From Bacteroidales bacterium (GTDB lineage: Bacteria; Bacteroidota; Bacteroidia; Bacteroidales; JAADJA01): a DNA stretch of 60,274 bases. Of this stretch, positions 40,788-50,400 are shown in pieces (the stretch's first letter is position 1; each line of letters starts with the position of its first letter). The DNA is taken from contig JAGVPB010000046.1 of assembly GCA_020052415.1 (NCBI GenBank), forward strand, positions 1-60,274. Direction: 5' to 3'. The notes under the pieces are model-generated. The model ran no database searches. It was not told where the DNA came from and saw only the letters and a program-made list of their open reading frames with translations. Made by a program: the position numbers and the translations under genes.

Positions 40788-41539
40788 TGAAAACAAATTT
40801 GAGATGGCCATACTTTTTGTCTAAACGCGATTCTGTTTTTTATATTAAAATAGCCAAATTTAGACCGATCCTTCTGGGAAGTCTTTTATTAATTACAGGA
40901 ATCAATTATGCACAGAAAAAACCTTCCTTTATTGCGATCAGGGGAGGAGCTTCAATTCCTTTTGGACAATACACCTATAAAAATCTTGAAAGTGGAAGTT
41001 TTACCCTCACCGGTTTTAATATTTCTGCTGAAGGAGCCTGGTTTTTCAAACCAAAATTTGGAATTGGGGCCTCGGCGGGTTTGAATTTTCACCCTGTTGA
41101 TGTTGGTCCGTTGGGTTGGGAAAAAGTACTAGCCGATCCGTTTCTTGAAGATGTGTATATCCGATCTGATCCTTATGTAATAATGACTGCAATGGCTGGT
41201 TTCTATACACAGTTGCCAATTAAAGGTAAATTTCATTTTACAGGAAAAATTCTTGGGGGACTGCTGTGGGGTCAATCACCTTACCAGCTTTATAAACCCC
41301 AATATTACATGACCGGCCCATCTTATTATGAAATCACTTCAGCCACTGACTGGAAATTTTCCTGGCAGGCGGGCGCCGGATTACGTTACGATATTTCACC
41401 ATGTTTTGGGCTGGTATTTGATGCCGAAACTTTTTATGATGAGCTTGGATTTACTTTTACTTCCTCCACCGGACCTTACACGGATAAAAGGATCATTTCA
41501 TTTGTTAATACTACATTGGGTGTAAGATTTAATCTTTAG
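40787..41539 (+). CDS. Outer-membrane beta-barrel-like protein
   Basis: This 250-residue protein is predicted to be exported (hydrophobic segment PILLGSLLLITGINYAQ, about residues 27-43). It is rich in alternating aromatic/Gly strands, for example FIAIRGGASIPFGQYTY, SFTLTGFNISAEGAW and FGIGASAGLNF. It ends NTTLGVRFNL, where a barrel-forming terminal aromatic would be expected. The pattern is that of the opacity-like/OmpW-type eight-stranded barrels of Bacteroidota. No specific function. It overlaps the S46 peptidase stop by one base (TAATG). Confidence 0.75.
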   Translation: MKTNLRWPYFLSKRDSVFYIKIAKFRPILLGSLLLITGINYAQKKPSFIAIRGGASIPFGQYTYKNLESGSFTLTGFNISAEGAWFFKPKFGIGASAGLNFHPVDVGPLGWEKVLADPFLEDVYIRSDPYVIMTAMAGFYTQLPIKGKFHFTGKILGGLLWGQSPYQLYKPQYYMTGPSYYEITSATDWKFSWQAGAGLRYDISPCFGLVFDAETFYDELGFTFTSSTGPYTDKRIISFVNTTLGVRFNL

Positions 41540-41607
41540 AATATTTCCATCGAAAAGTTGATTAGGCTATCGAGTATGACCGTTTAAATCTTAAAAAATT
41601 TATCATT

Positions 41608-43149
41608 ATGAAAAAATTCAGATATGGGTTTTTGGGAAACCAAATGGTTTACAGTGCTCTTATTATAATATTTTCCACAACATTCGTTTCAGCCGATAAC
41701 TGGCAGGTGGGTCCCGGAGGCAAACCTTCTCGGAATAGTTTATCTTCCGAAATAGGCCCGCAAACCAACGCTCTTCTTTGGCAAAACGGGTACACCTCCG
41801 TTATCGCGCAGCAAGCTGTCATTGATGGCGATATCGTCGCCATGAGCCGGATTTTCAATATCAACAATGTTTTGCAGGGCACTAAAATAGTGGCGCAAAG
41901 CCTTATTACCGGTGATACAATGTGGACTACGATCCTGCCTGTTGACTTTCCGGCAACCGACTGGCGCAGCCGTGTTTCTGCTTTCAAAGATGGAATTATT
42001 TATGCCACCCGTGCAGGGAATACCAATTATTCTTATATGTACGCACTTAATGCGACGGATGGATCAGTTTTCTGGAAATCGGAAGGATTGGTTAATGAGT
42101 GTAGTACCGAAGGGGCTTCTTTCGCTGAAAACGGGGATCTTATTGTCGGGAACTTTGATAATATTATCCGGATCAATTGTCTGGACGGAACAACGGTTTG
42201 GCAAACAAGCAGGATCTGCCCGACAAGCAACGGACAGGAAGTGGCAGTTTACGGAAACCATGGATATTATTGGGAAGCCAGTCCCACCGGGCCCATGGTC
42301 AGCGCAATTGATCTTGATTCAGGGGAATATCTTTTTTCGACGAATGGCGGCTTGACACCAGGACTCATACAGCAGTTAGGACTTTTCATAGGACCGGATG
42401 GAACTGTTTATGCACCCCGGACAATGAACAATGTCACTACCGATTTTTTATTTGCCCTTTCTGATAAAGGAACCTATTTCGAAGAAAAATGGAATATTCC
42501 ATTGGGTTATGTTCCATTTGCGACTTTCGGAGTTGGACCTGACGGATCAATTTATACCTATTCGCAGTCGGATGAAGTCCTTAGAATAGATCCATTAAAC
42601 GGTACCATATTGGACACATCAGAGGTTGTCCTTGGCGGCGATTTTTCCCAGCCCCGCATGGCAATTGACGCTCAGGGATATGTTTTTGTTACCAATGGTG
42701 GTTTTACCGGTGGTGCTTTATATTCCTTCAATCCCGACCTGACCTTAAGATGGTCAGAAAACATCACCAATGTCAACGTGGGAGGGCCCGCCATCGGAAA
42801 TAACGGAACCCTTGTGGTGTGCGGGACAGGCACTGATGTCAGGGCGTATGAGGGAATTGGGACAGGTTTAAAAGAAATTCCTCAACATAATTCATTACGG
42901 GTTTATCCGAATCCCTCGAATCAGATTATAAATATTGAATGCGACCTTAACAAAGAATCACCATCCGGAATTAATATCGAAATTCTGAACTGTATTGGTG
43001 TTCAGGTTTACTCAAAAGTTTACCAACCCGGAACTGATGTGTTGTTTCATGAAACGATTCAGGTAGAGGATTGGAAGCCGGGGGTATATTTCGTCAGGAT
43101 CAAGGATTGTGAAAAAACCATAGCAGTTCAAAGATTTATTAAAAAATAG
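41608..43149 (+). CDS. Secreted PQQ-like beta-propeller protein with T9SS type A sorting domain
   Basis: This 513-residue exported protein has a signal (LIIIFSTTFVSA), PQQ-like beta-propeller blades (ALNATDGSVFWKSEG, RINCLDGTTVWQT, DGSIYTYSQSDEV, GNNGTLVVCGTGTDVRAYE) and a C-terminal domain of about 80 residues. The C-terminal domain holds SLRVYPNPSNQIINIE, then WKPGVYFVRI and QRFIKK, the type A T9SS sorting signal. It will be exported by T9SS and anchored or released at the cell surface. It shows the organism has a functional T9SS. Confidence 0.9.
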   Translation: MKKFRYGFLGNQMVYSALIIIFSTTFVSADNWQVGPGGKPSRNSLSSEIGPQTNALLWQNGYTSVIAQQAVIDGDIVAMSRIFNINNVLQGTKIVAQSLITGDTMWTTILPVDFPATDWRSRVSAFKDGIIYATRAGNTNYSYMYALNATDGSVFWKSEGLVNECSTEGASFAENGDLIVGNFDNIIRINCLDGTTVWQTSRICPTSNGQEVAVYGNHGYYWEASPTGPMVSAIDLDSGEYLFSTNGGLTPGLIQQLGLFIGPDGTVYAPRTMNNVTTDFLFALSDKGTYFEEKWNIPLGYVPFATFGVGPDGSIYTYSQSDEVLRIDPLNGTILDTSEVVLGGDFSQPRMAIDAQGYVFVTNGGFTGGALYSFNPDLTLRWSENITNVNVGGPAIGNNGTLVVCGTGTDVRAYEGIGTGLKEIPQHNSLRVYPNPSNQIINIECDLNKESPSGINIEILNCIGVQVYSKVYQPGTDVLFHETIQVEDWKPGVYFVRIKDCEKTIAVQRFIKK

Positions 43150-43203
43150 TCGTCACGAGAATTTTTCTAATTTGAATTGCCTGGTCATATAAAATGTCCT
43201 TAT

Positions 43204-43232
43204 AAAAAAAGATCGTTTTAAATCTCAAAACG
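43204..43232 (-). terminator. Terminator at the distal end of the eCIS gene cluster
   Basis: On the minus strand CGTTTT pairs with AAAACG (43214-43219 and 43227-43232) and is followed by ATC and TTTTTTT (43210-43204). The stem overlaps the stop codon of the last cargo gene. The stem is AT-rich and weak, but the U run is clear. Confidence 0.55.
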
Positions 43233-44238
43233 GAAACAACTCTTTCTTCGACCGGTTCTCCTGAGGAAATGTAGGAACGATCGTAGCCTTACCCTGTTGT
43301 TTTTCGAGATCCTGTACTTTCTTTAAAAATTCTTTTTGATCCTTTTCCGAAAAATTTTCAGAGTTCTTTTCTCCTAAAATGATTGGGCTGTCGGCTCCCA
43401 ATCCCGCTTCAGCATGACCTCCACCGATATATTCATGACGGCCTTCGTGGGCAATGGCTCGTCCTACAGCAATGCCCAACATTTCGAGAGCATCCCAGCT
43501 CATCTTTCCATCTTTAGTGGAGATTTTCGAGGGCCATTTTTTGGGATTCTTTTTGTCAATCCCAAGCCGTAAAAACTGCTTTTCGAGCAAATCATCAATG
43601 TTGTCGAAAAAAGCTTCGAGAATTTCAGGCAGGCTTACTGCTCCCGCCATTACGGGCATTGCATATACTTGCTTTTTGTCTTTTAAAATTGTTTTACTCG
43701 CACCACCCCTGCCCAGTGTTTCAGGTTTTCCGGGATCGAAATCCCTGTCTTTTTCTGCATGTACTTGCACTTTTTGCTGTTCCAGCCACTTTTTTATCTG
43801 GCTTTTCTGTAGGTCGAATGCCTGGTCAACGTACCCCTTTGGATCACCATCAATCACCGAAACGACGGATTCAGAAAAATCGAATTGCTCGGGTAATTGC
43901 TGAGCCGACATTACTTTTATGGTAAATGGTTTTTCGCCTTTCACTTTTCCGACAAAAGCAAACAGCCGTTCAAGCTCTTTGACGGCGCTTGTCCGAACCT
44001 TTTCAGGTGAATCATTCCAAACGTCATTCTGAACCACGTATAAAGTTCGGTTTAATCCTTTAAGTACAGTTGGAGCGGTGGCTTTTACCGTCGCTGTTTT
44101 ACCCGGTGTTTTATCCTTTGGTTGTCTGAATACCCCTGCATCTGGACCAAAGAAGGTTTTAGGACGAAACAAGAAATTTCTTGAAACGGATTGATTTTGC
44201 TCACTGTGAGTTTTCCGAATGTCTTCTGTAAACATCAT
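43225..44238 (-). CDS. Putative eCIS cargo protein with HExxH zincin-like motif
   Basis: This 337-residue protein matches no family I recognise. Residues 264-275 read HEGRHEYIGGGH, matching HExxH plus a third His, a zinc metallopeptidase signature spaced HExxHx6H (metzincins have x5). An upstream helix (DALEMLGIAVGRAIA) leads into it. The N terminus, SRNFLFRPKTFFGPDAGVF, resembles the N-terminal segment of the DUF4157 neighbour. Its position as last gene of the eCIS operon, in the usual cargo slot, supports effector status. It is cytosolic by sequence: no signal peptide, as expected for eCIS cargo. Toxicity is not shown. Confidence 0.65.
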   Translation of the reverse strand: MMFTEDIRKTHSEQNQSVSRNFLFRPKTFFGPDAGVFRQPKDKTPGKTATVKATAPTVLKGLNRTLYVVQNDVWNDSPEKVRTSAVKELERLFAFVGKVKGEKPFTIKVMSAQQLPEQFDFSESVVSVIDGDPKGYVDQAFDLQKSQIKKWLEQQKVQVHAEKDRDFDPGKPETLGRGGASKTILKDKKQVYAMPVMAGAVSLPEILEAFFDNIDDLLEKQFLRLGIDKKNPKKWPSKISTKDGKMSWDALEMLGIAVGRAIAHEGRHEYIGGGHAEAGLGADSPIILGEKNSENFSEKDQKEFLKKVQDLEKQQGKATIVPTFPQENRSKKELFPF

Positions 44239-44259
44239 TTTTTAGAGTTCAAGTTTACA

Positions 44260-46119
44260 CTAAATGCTATCAATTTCCGTCAATTTCCCGTAAACTGGAG
44301 TATAGTCAGCGGTGAATTCATTCTTTAACGGAACCCCTCTGATAATTTTAGTTTTACTGACTTTAACAAATTCTGCCGGGTTGTTTATATGACCCCGGAA
44401 AATCCTTCCATTATTATCTATAACCAGCGCAAATCCTTTTAATCCGAGGTACATGATGGAACCGTCGGTAGTATCCACCCTGTCGGCTCCCCAATTCCTG
44501 TCGAATTTATTCATTTGCGGTTTCAGTTCTTCAAAGAGCTTAGCCCTCATAACTTTATTCCGCTTAAGAGCTGACATTCGTAAAACAATTTCCTTAAATG
44601 CATCTGGTACATTCTTCGCCTTCAGACTTGTAGTGAAATGCGGAGGTATATCCAGGTCGTCAAGCCTTTGTCCGCTGCGAACCGTATATGGTTTGCTGAA
44701 ATGGTCTATCCAGACTTTATTAAAGGATGCCATTCCGCCAAGGGCAGCTATTAATTTGGCAAATCCGGCACCAAGTTCCATGAGTTGGCCATGTTTCCTT
44801 AATTCAACTATTACATAATCAACCGACCTGTGTAATTCGCCGTTCAGGTAAGAAAGAGTGGGCACGCTGAAGTCAACCAGGTACAATCTTCCGGTACGAA
44901 CCGGGTAAACCTTTCCGTCCTTTTTCAGTTCATAGTCAAATAAAAATTTGGTTTGAACCGAACCTGACCTGGTTTTGCTTTTAGGAAGGTCTTTTGGCGA
45001 AAAATCCACACGTGTTCCGTCCTTATAAATTGCCCTGAAGGAAGTGATTCTGTCGTGGGAAATATTGAACATATTGGTATCAGGCAGCAATTGAGCATTG
45101 AAATCCGCAATATTGTTATCAATATATTTATTTAAAATGGGGTCGGTTTGTAAAATGCACTTCGATTTAGTAAGGTCTTCCTCGACCTTCAATAAAAATT
45201 CTCCTTTTGCAAGATCGCAGTCCGGCATTTTCACATCCCTGGCCTTATTCAATGTTGCTTCATCGGGTTTGTTTTTTATCAGCCATCCGACATCCTTCGA
45301 GGTGAGTATTCCCAAAACTGCTTTTTGATCATAATTTTTCCAGGAATCTTTATAAAAAACCTTATTTAAACCGTCAACCGTTTGCTGGTCCAATTTGCCC
45401 GTTGTATCGCCGGTAAAAAGTTTATGATTTCTTAACGCCCTTTGGATATGCCGGATAATATAATCTGGCCATTTATCCGATAGGGTTTTCTCTACTTCAT
45501 CCCTCTGAACCAGGGGCCTTACTTTAGCATTGCCTTGCTGGACAACGTGAGTTAATTCGTGTGCAAGAAGCTTTTTACCGGAATCTGTTTGTGGTGCGAA
45601 CCGGTTTTCATTGAAAACAACATGATTGCCCACCGTGTAAGCATGAGCATTGATGGATTCGGAAGAAAATGCGGCTTTGTTCCCGGTATGCACCTTTACA
45701 TTACTGAAATCGTAACCGAATCGCGGTTCAAAAAAGTTCCGGGTTTTATGATCCAGAGGAATTCCGGGCGTACTGATAACATCATGAATGATTTCAGGAG
45801 CTTCTGTCTGACCCTCAGAATCCGTTTTATTTTTCTTCCTCAGTTTTTCTTCTTCATCACAGGATTTACATTTAGGTTTAACAGCTATTTTACTTTGAAG
45901 CCCCAATCCGCGTGGTTTGAAAAAAGCCCTCGAATCAACAGGCATTCTGAGTACCTTATCAGCCGTTTCATCTGCCTCGCGCTCGAAGGAATCATCAACA
46001 GCACCAATCGCAAGTTTCGGGTGAACCATTACCGGTGCGAAGAACGGCTGATGTCTTGATTTATTAGCTGCGACTGCCGTCCCCTGCTGCTTTGAATCCG
46101 ATGATAGGTGTGCCTGCAT
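44260..46119 (-). CDS. DUF4157-domain eCIS-associated protein
   Basis: This 619-residue protein has the DUF4157 layout. An N-terminal HPKLAIGAVDDSFEREAD (33-50) is followed by a conserved Cys pair, CKSCDEEEKLRKK (84-96). The DUF4157 zinc domain spans about 120-196, with FGYDFSNVKVHTG and LLAHELTHVVQQG (HELTH at 187-191). Residues about 215-255 (RHIQRALRNHKLFTG) look like a peptidoglycan-binding PG_binding_1 repeat. The remaining 360 residues match nothing I recognise and may be the effector domain. DUF4157 is a marker of eCIS cargo and is thought to process or load effectors. It sits directly after the tape-measure gene. Confidence 0.85.
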   Translation of the reverse strand: MQAHLSSDSKQQGTAVAANKSRHQPFFAPVMVHPKLAIGAVDDSFEREADETADKVLRMPVDSRAFFKPRGLGLQSKIAVKPKCKSCDEEEKLRKKNKTDSEGQTEAPEIIHDVISTPGIPLDHKTRNFFEPRFGYDFSNVKVHTGNKAAFSSESINAHAYTVGNHVVFNENRFAPQTDSGKKLLAHELTHVVQQGNAKVRPLVQRDEVEKTLSDKWPDYIIRHIQRALRNHKLFTGDTTGKLDQQTVDGLNKVFYKDSWKNYDQKAVLGILTSKDVGWLIKNKPDEATLNKARDVKMPDCDLAKGEFLLKVEEDLTKSKCILQTDPILNKYIDNNIADFNAQLLPDTNMFNISHDRITSFRAIYKDGTRVDFSPKDLPKSKTRSGSVQTKFLFDYELKKDGKVYPVRTGRLYLVDFSVPTLSYLNGELHRSVDYVIVELRKHGQLMELGAGFAKLIAALGGMASFNKVWIDHFSKPYTVRSGQRLDDLDIPPHFTTSLKAKNVPDAFKEIVLRMSALKRNKVMRAKLFEELKPQMNKFDRNWGADRVDTTDGSIMYLGLKGFALVIDNNGRIFRGHINNPAEFVKVSKTKIIRGVPLKNEFTADYTPVYGKLTEIDSI

Positions 46120-46140
46120 TGTTATTATCCTGAAAGATAT

Positions 46141-47436
46141 TTAAGTCCACTCAACATATAACACTTCATTCATCCAGGGAGTCTTGATGATCCCTATTCC
46201 CCAGGGCAAATGACTCAGTAAAATATCAACACCTCTATGTTCAACCTGTAAAAGCCAGCCATTATCCACTTTTGAGAGTTTACCGTTTCGTTTTAAAAAG
46301 GTCTTACGGAAAGATTCGATGCCGGTGTTTTTCAGTGCACTCCAGTGTTTAATTGCCTGAAGAAGGAGATGATCACATTCCGTTTTGCTATTGGAAATCA
46401 ATTTGTCATAAAATCCGATGAAATCGTTTAATTCCAGTCCGCACAGAATTTTATTCAGTGGAAGTTCATGTTCATTTATCTCTTCTTTTCCGGTAACGAG
46501 ATATTGAAGAATCAAGACTGCCTTTTGCTGCGATTGAATATGGGTCCACTGATTATCTTTAACCAGAAGCAAGTCTTCGAAAAGTTCAGTAAAAAAAGGA
46601 TGCAAAAGAACAAGGCCTGAATTTTCGATGTAAATCGCATCGGACTCCTTTTCGTTCCTGATTAAGGGTTTATTTTTTTCCGTACCCGTTTCGGGATTGA
46701 GTTCAGAAATTGTTTCACCGGAAATCTTTATCGGTTCTTCATTTTGAATTTGAAGTTCCCTCAGAAATTCCTTTGTGGTATCTATTCCGGAATAATTTGC
46801 CAGGAATTTAATTAGAGCGGCATTTATTGTGCGTTTGTCAAATCCTGACTTCCCGGCTTGCTCCATTGTTTTGTTTAGCGCCTGAAAGCCTTCAGGATTT
46901 TTAGCCGCTAATTCGCGAATGATCTTTTCGGTGAATTCCTCCGAAAAACAGAAGGCCAGTCTTTTGGCAGCCTGAGGCGATTTCCTGAAAATCGCTTTTA
47001 GCTTTTCCAACAGTTGGTCATCAGCAATGATCAGATTTTCCAATTCCCGGTTCGAACCGAATCTGTTATCCCAGGGGAAATAACCGTTTTCGAGAAAGTA
47101 AAGAAATATCCTGCTCGCAGAATCAGAAGATAAAGCATCATCCCACTTCTTTTTAGGAGCTTCTGACAGTTCCATTTTGATTTTATTCAAAGTGGCTTCA
47201 ACCCAGTCCTGTTCCCAGTTTTTTTCCAGAATTTTCCCGCAATCAATTTCAAGCCTGTCCAGCTTAATCAAATAATTTTCACCAGCCATTTCATCCAGCA
47301 ACTTTTCCAAAGCAGGTTGAAGCCTTTCATAAAAAAGCTCTGCAATCCGGTTTTGAAGTCCGAAGGCATCCTCCGGTCTTTCAAAATCAATCTCCAGGCT
47401 GAGATTCCGGATGATATGCTGGCTCTGCTTTTTCAC
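46141..47436 (-). CDS. Contractile injection system tape-measure protein (Afp14-like)
   Basis: This 431-residue protein matches the CIS_TMP family. It starts with IRNLSLEIDFERPEDAFGLQ and RLEIDCGKIL, and the conserved C-terminal block is SGLVLLHPFFTELFEDLLL (about 275-293) followed by AVLILQYLVTGKEEINEHEL. This family sets tube length or chaperones assembly in eCIS; Afp14 is the corresponding AFP protein. It overlaps the end of the upstream 1282-residue gene by 4 nt. Its length is short for a tape measure, so a modest sheath is expected, though length and tube size do not convert simply here. Confidence 0.85.
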   Translation of the reverse strand: MKKQSQHIIRNLSLEIDFERPEDAFGLQNRIAELFYERLQPALEKLLDEMAGENYLIKLDRLEIDCGKILEKNWEQDWVEATLNKIKMELSEAPKKKWDDALSSDSASRIFLYFLENGYFPWDNRFGSNRELENLIIADDQLLEKLKAIFRKSPQAAKRLAFCFSEEFTEKIIRELAAKNPEGFQALNKTMEQAGKSGFDKRTINAALIKFLANYSGIDTTKEFLRELQIQNEEPIKISGETISELNPETGTEKNKPLIRNEKESDAIYIENSGLVLLHPFFTELFEDLLLVKDNQWTHIQSQQKAVLILQYLVTGKEEINEHELPLNKILCGLELNDFIGFYDKLISNSKTECDHLLLQAIKHWSALKNTGIESFRKTFLKRNGKLSKVDNGWLLQVEHRGVDILLSHLPWGIGIIKTPWMNEVLYVEWT

Positions 47437-50400
47437 AACTCACGATGATTATCAAAATTCCCAATGTCTATAGCTATGCCGAGTTTCTCAAATGGTATTT
47501 CATAAACGACTGTGTTTTCACATGTACTGGCATCGGTTTTGACCGTTACAGTATGTTCGATGTGGATCATTTTGTTCTTCCTTATGTCCGCCTCCGTCAT
47601 CTGTATATCTTTAAGAGGATCAGCCGACATATCAATTCCGGGCGTTTCAGGAACAACTTTCCACAGGTTGGTTGTATAGCTCTTATCCTTTGATTCGAGC
47701 ACAAGTCCTATGATGACAGAATTGCCGACTATAAACCGGGCAATAGAAATGTTGAAATCAGCATTTACAACAATTAACGTGATGGTCACATTCACCTGTT
47801 TTCCGTTAATCATGTATGAAACATGAAATGTTGTGGTTCCCGTGATGTCTGTCGCCGAAGGAAAAACTTCAAGGGTAGTATCGTTCATCTTGATTCCATC
47901 GTTACTCAGAACCTGGATCTGATCAAATCCGGTAAGTTCCTCCTGCTTGAATTCCTTTACATCACGGCAAAGTGCAATATTCCTGTCTTCAACCTCCAGC
48001 TTTATATCAAGGCTGAATTCGGCACTGCAGACTCCGTTTGATTCCTTTAATAAAACCGTGTGCGGAAGCGATGCCACTTTGAAGCTGATCGGGTCGGGAT
48101 CTTTTTTATCAGAGAATTTTTTCCCATCCAGCAGCCATTCATAGATCGTCTGATCATTTGTATTTCCTGATTCATTGACAAATTCAACCGTCATCAACCC
48201 ATCCTGAACGTTAGTTTTAATGCTGAACTTCGGTTCTGGAGAGGCAATCACTTCCACCATCACCGAAGCAGTTTTGCCATTGGCTGTGTAAGTGAGCGTG
48301 TACTGACCGGCTAACAAACCCAATGGAGAGAAAACAAAGCTTCCATCAGCCAGTATGTGAATTCCCGATCCGCTGACCACTCCGCCGGCAGGCGATACAA
48401 CTACGGAATACTGGTTCTGATCATTGCTGCAAAATTGCCGGAGATCGATATTAATGGTCGGATCCTCCGTTTCATCAACGGGCTTTGGCGGAAGAATATA
48501 AGCTATCGGCGGACAATCGCTGCAGCACAGATAGGGCACATAGAAATCAGCGATCACCATTCCGTTTTTTATGTCGAACTGCTGCCGTGGCGGTGGTTCA
48601 TTAATGATTGCCCTCAGCCTTTGCAACTTATCAGCCGGGATATCATTGCAATCATCGAGGAACTGAGTCATTACGTCTTTAAACTTAAGAAATAATTCGG
48701 GATCACGGTAAAGTGTGGCAACCTGCATGAGCCGGGTATTCACTTCCATCTCGGTGATATCTACAGCCGGATTGAGGAGACTCTGGAAACGGGTAAGCAG
48801 TAAATTACTAAGGTCGGTGTTAATGAAAAGCGACCTTACATCAATAAACCGGTTCCGGCGTTCTTCATGATAAACAAGAATGAACGTTCCGCCTTTCGGT
48901 ACACCGGCCTTGTGTTCGATCCCGCCATGCTGCTTAAAATAAAAATTGAAATTCTGAGCGACTCTGTATTGTGCAACCCTTCTCTGGTACTCATTTTTAA
49001 TGGCTTCAACCTGTTCGACAAAGCACAGGTGCAAAAGCATCTCCAGATTGAATATCAGTAAATCGAGATAAAGATCGCTCACCAGTTCGGATAAATTCGA
49101 GTTTTCATTGTTTTGCAGGGTTTGCAAAAACGAAATCGTGAACATGGTCAGAATGGTGATTTCCTTTTCGAACCGGTCGTTCCTTCTCTTCAGTTCATTG
49201 ACATCAATTTCTCCAAGGTCATTCGTCATGACCAATTGAAGCATACTTTCCACTGCATCCATGAATTCGAAAACATGGTACATCACAGCGGTCACAGGCT
49301 GATCGGGATTAACAGTGACCGGATTGATAAAGTTTCCGTTGTTGTCTTTAATTCCCTGGATATAGGCAGCGCCGGCTGTTCCGGCTGCAGGATTGCATAA
49401 TTTTGAAAGAGTGTCCCCTTTGACATATCTTTTTAGAGCCTGGAATTGATTGACCAGCGAAGATGCAAACGGATGGCTGATTTTTTCAAAAAGGCTGGGA
49501 TTAAAGGAAATCGTGCTTCGTATGTTGGAAGCATCGGCACGGGTTGCATTTGCAAAACTGCTGGCCGTGAACCGGAAAATCCTGTCGGGTATCTGAAATG
49601 GCAGCCTTGCCCCGAAGCAAAAGGCATCGTGCACTTTGCAGACAAATTCTGCGATCAGTACACGATAATCAGCCTCCAGGTCCTGAATAATGCATTTCGG
49701 ATCCTCGCCCTTTAAAATGGCTCCGATAAAATCTGCGCTCAAAGCCACCACATCAAACGGCAGATTGAAATTCTGCTGGATCTCTTTGACAACAGTCAAT
49801 GCAGTAAAAATGGGTTTGCCGATATGGCCCTCGATGCGGAAAAAATTAAACCACTCGATATCATATAATAGCGGATGAACAACCACATCCGCTGCATTAT
49901 AAAGATTCGAATTGTAACCCAGATTAAACCGGGCATTTCCTTTCCGGGTCTTGTCAAAATCCCAGAAATTGTATAACTCATTCCCTTCATCATTTACTTT
50001 GTAATAATATGGGATGCAACGGTCCGATAGAAAAGTGCGTCCGTACTGGCTGGGAGTGATTTCGATTGTTTTGTTGTCAAAATTAACCAGGTCGCGTTTT
50101 TCAGCCTTGTGCTTGTTGTTCAGGATATATTCCAAAACCATCAGCTTCATCCGTTTAAATAAGCTTTGAACCCTTCCCTGCTTTTCATTCTGGGGATCGA
50201 ACAATGCTGAATAAATAAAATACTGCCTGTATTTGCCGGTGATGCCAGCACTGGTGCTGGCATCAGCCTCACCAAGCATCAGGTGGAAAGGAAATCTCAA
50301 TTCATCACCACAACATTCTCCGATTCGCCCCGAAACTTCATACCTGAACTCATAATAGGCTTTGATGAGATCATCAATAAAATCGTAAAAGTACTGGATC

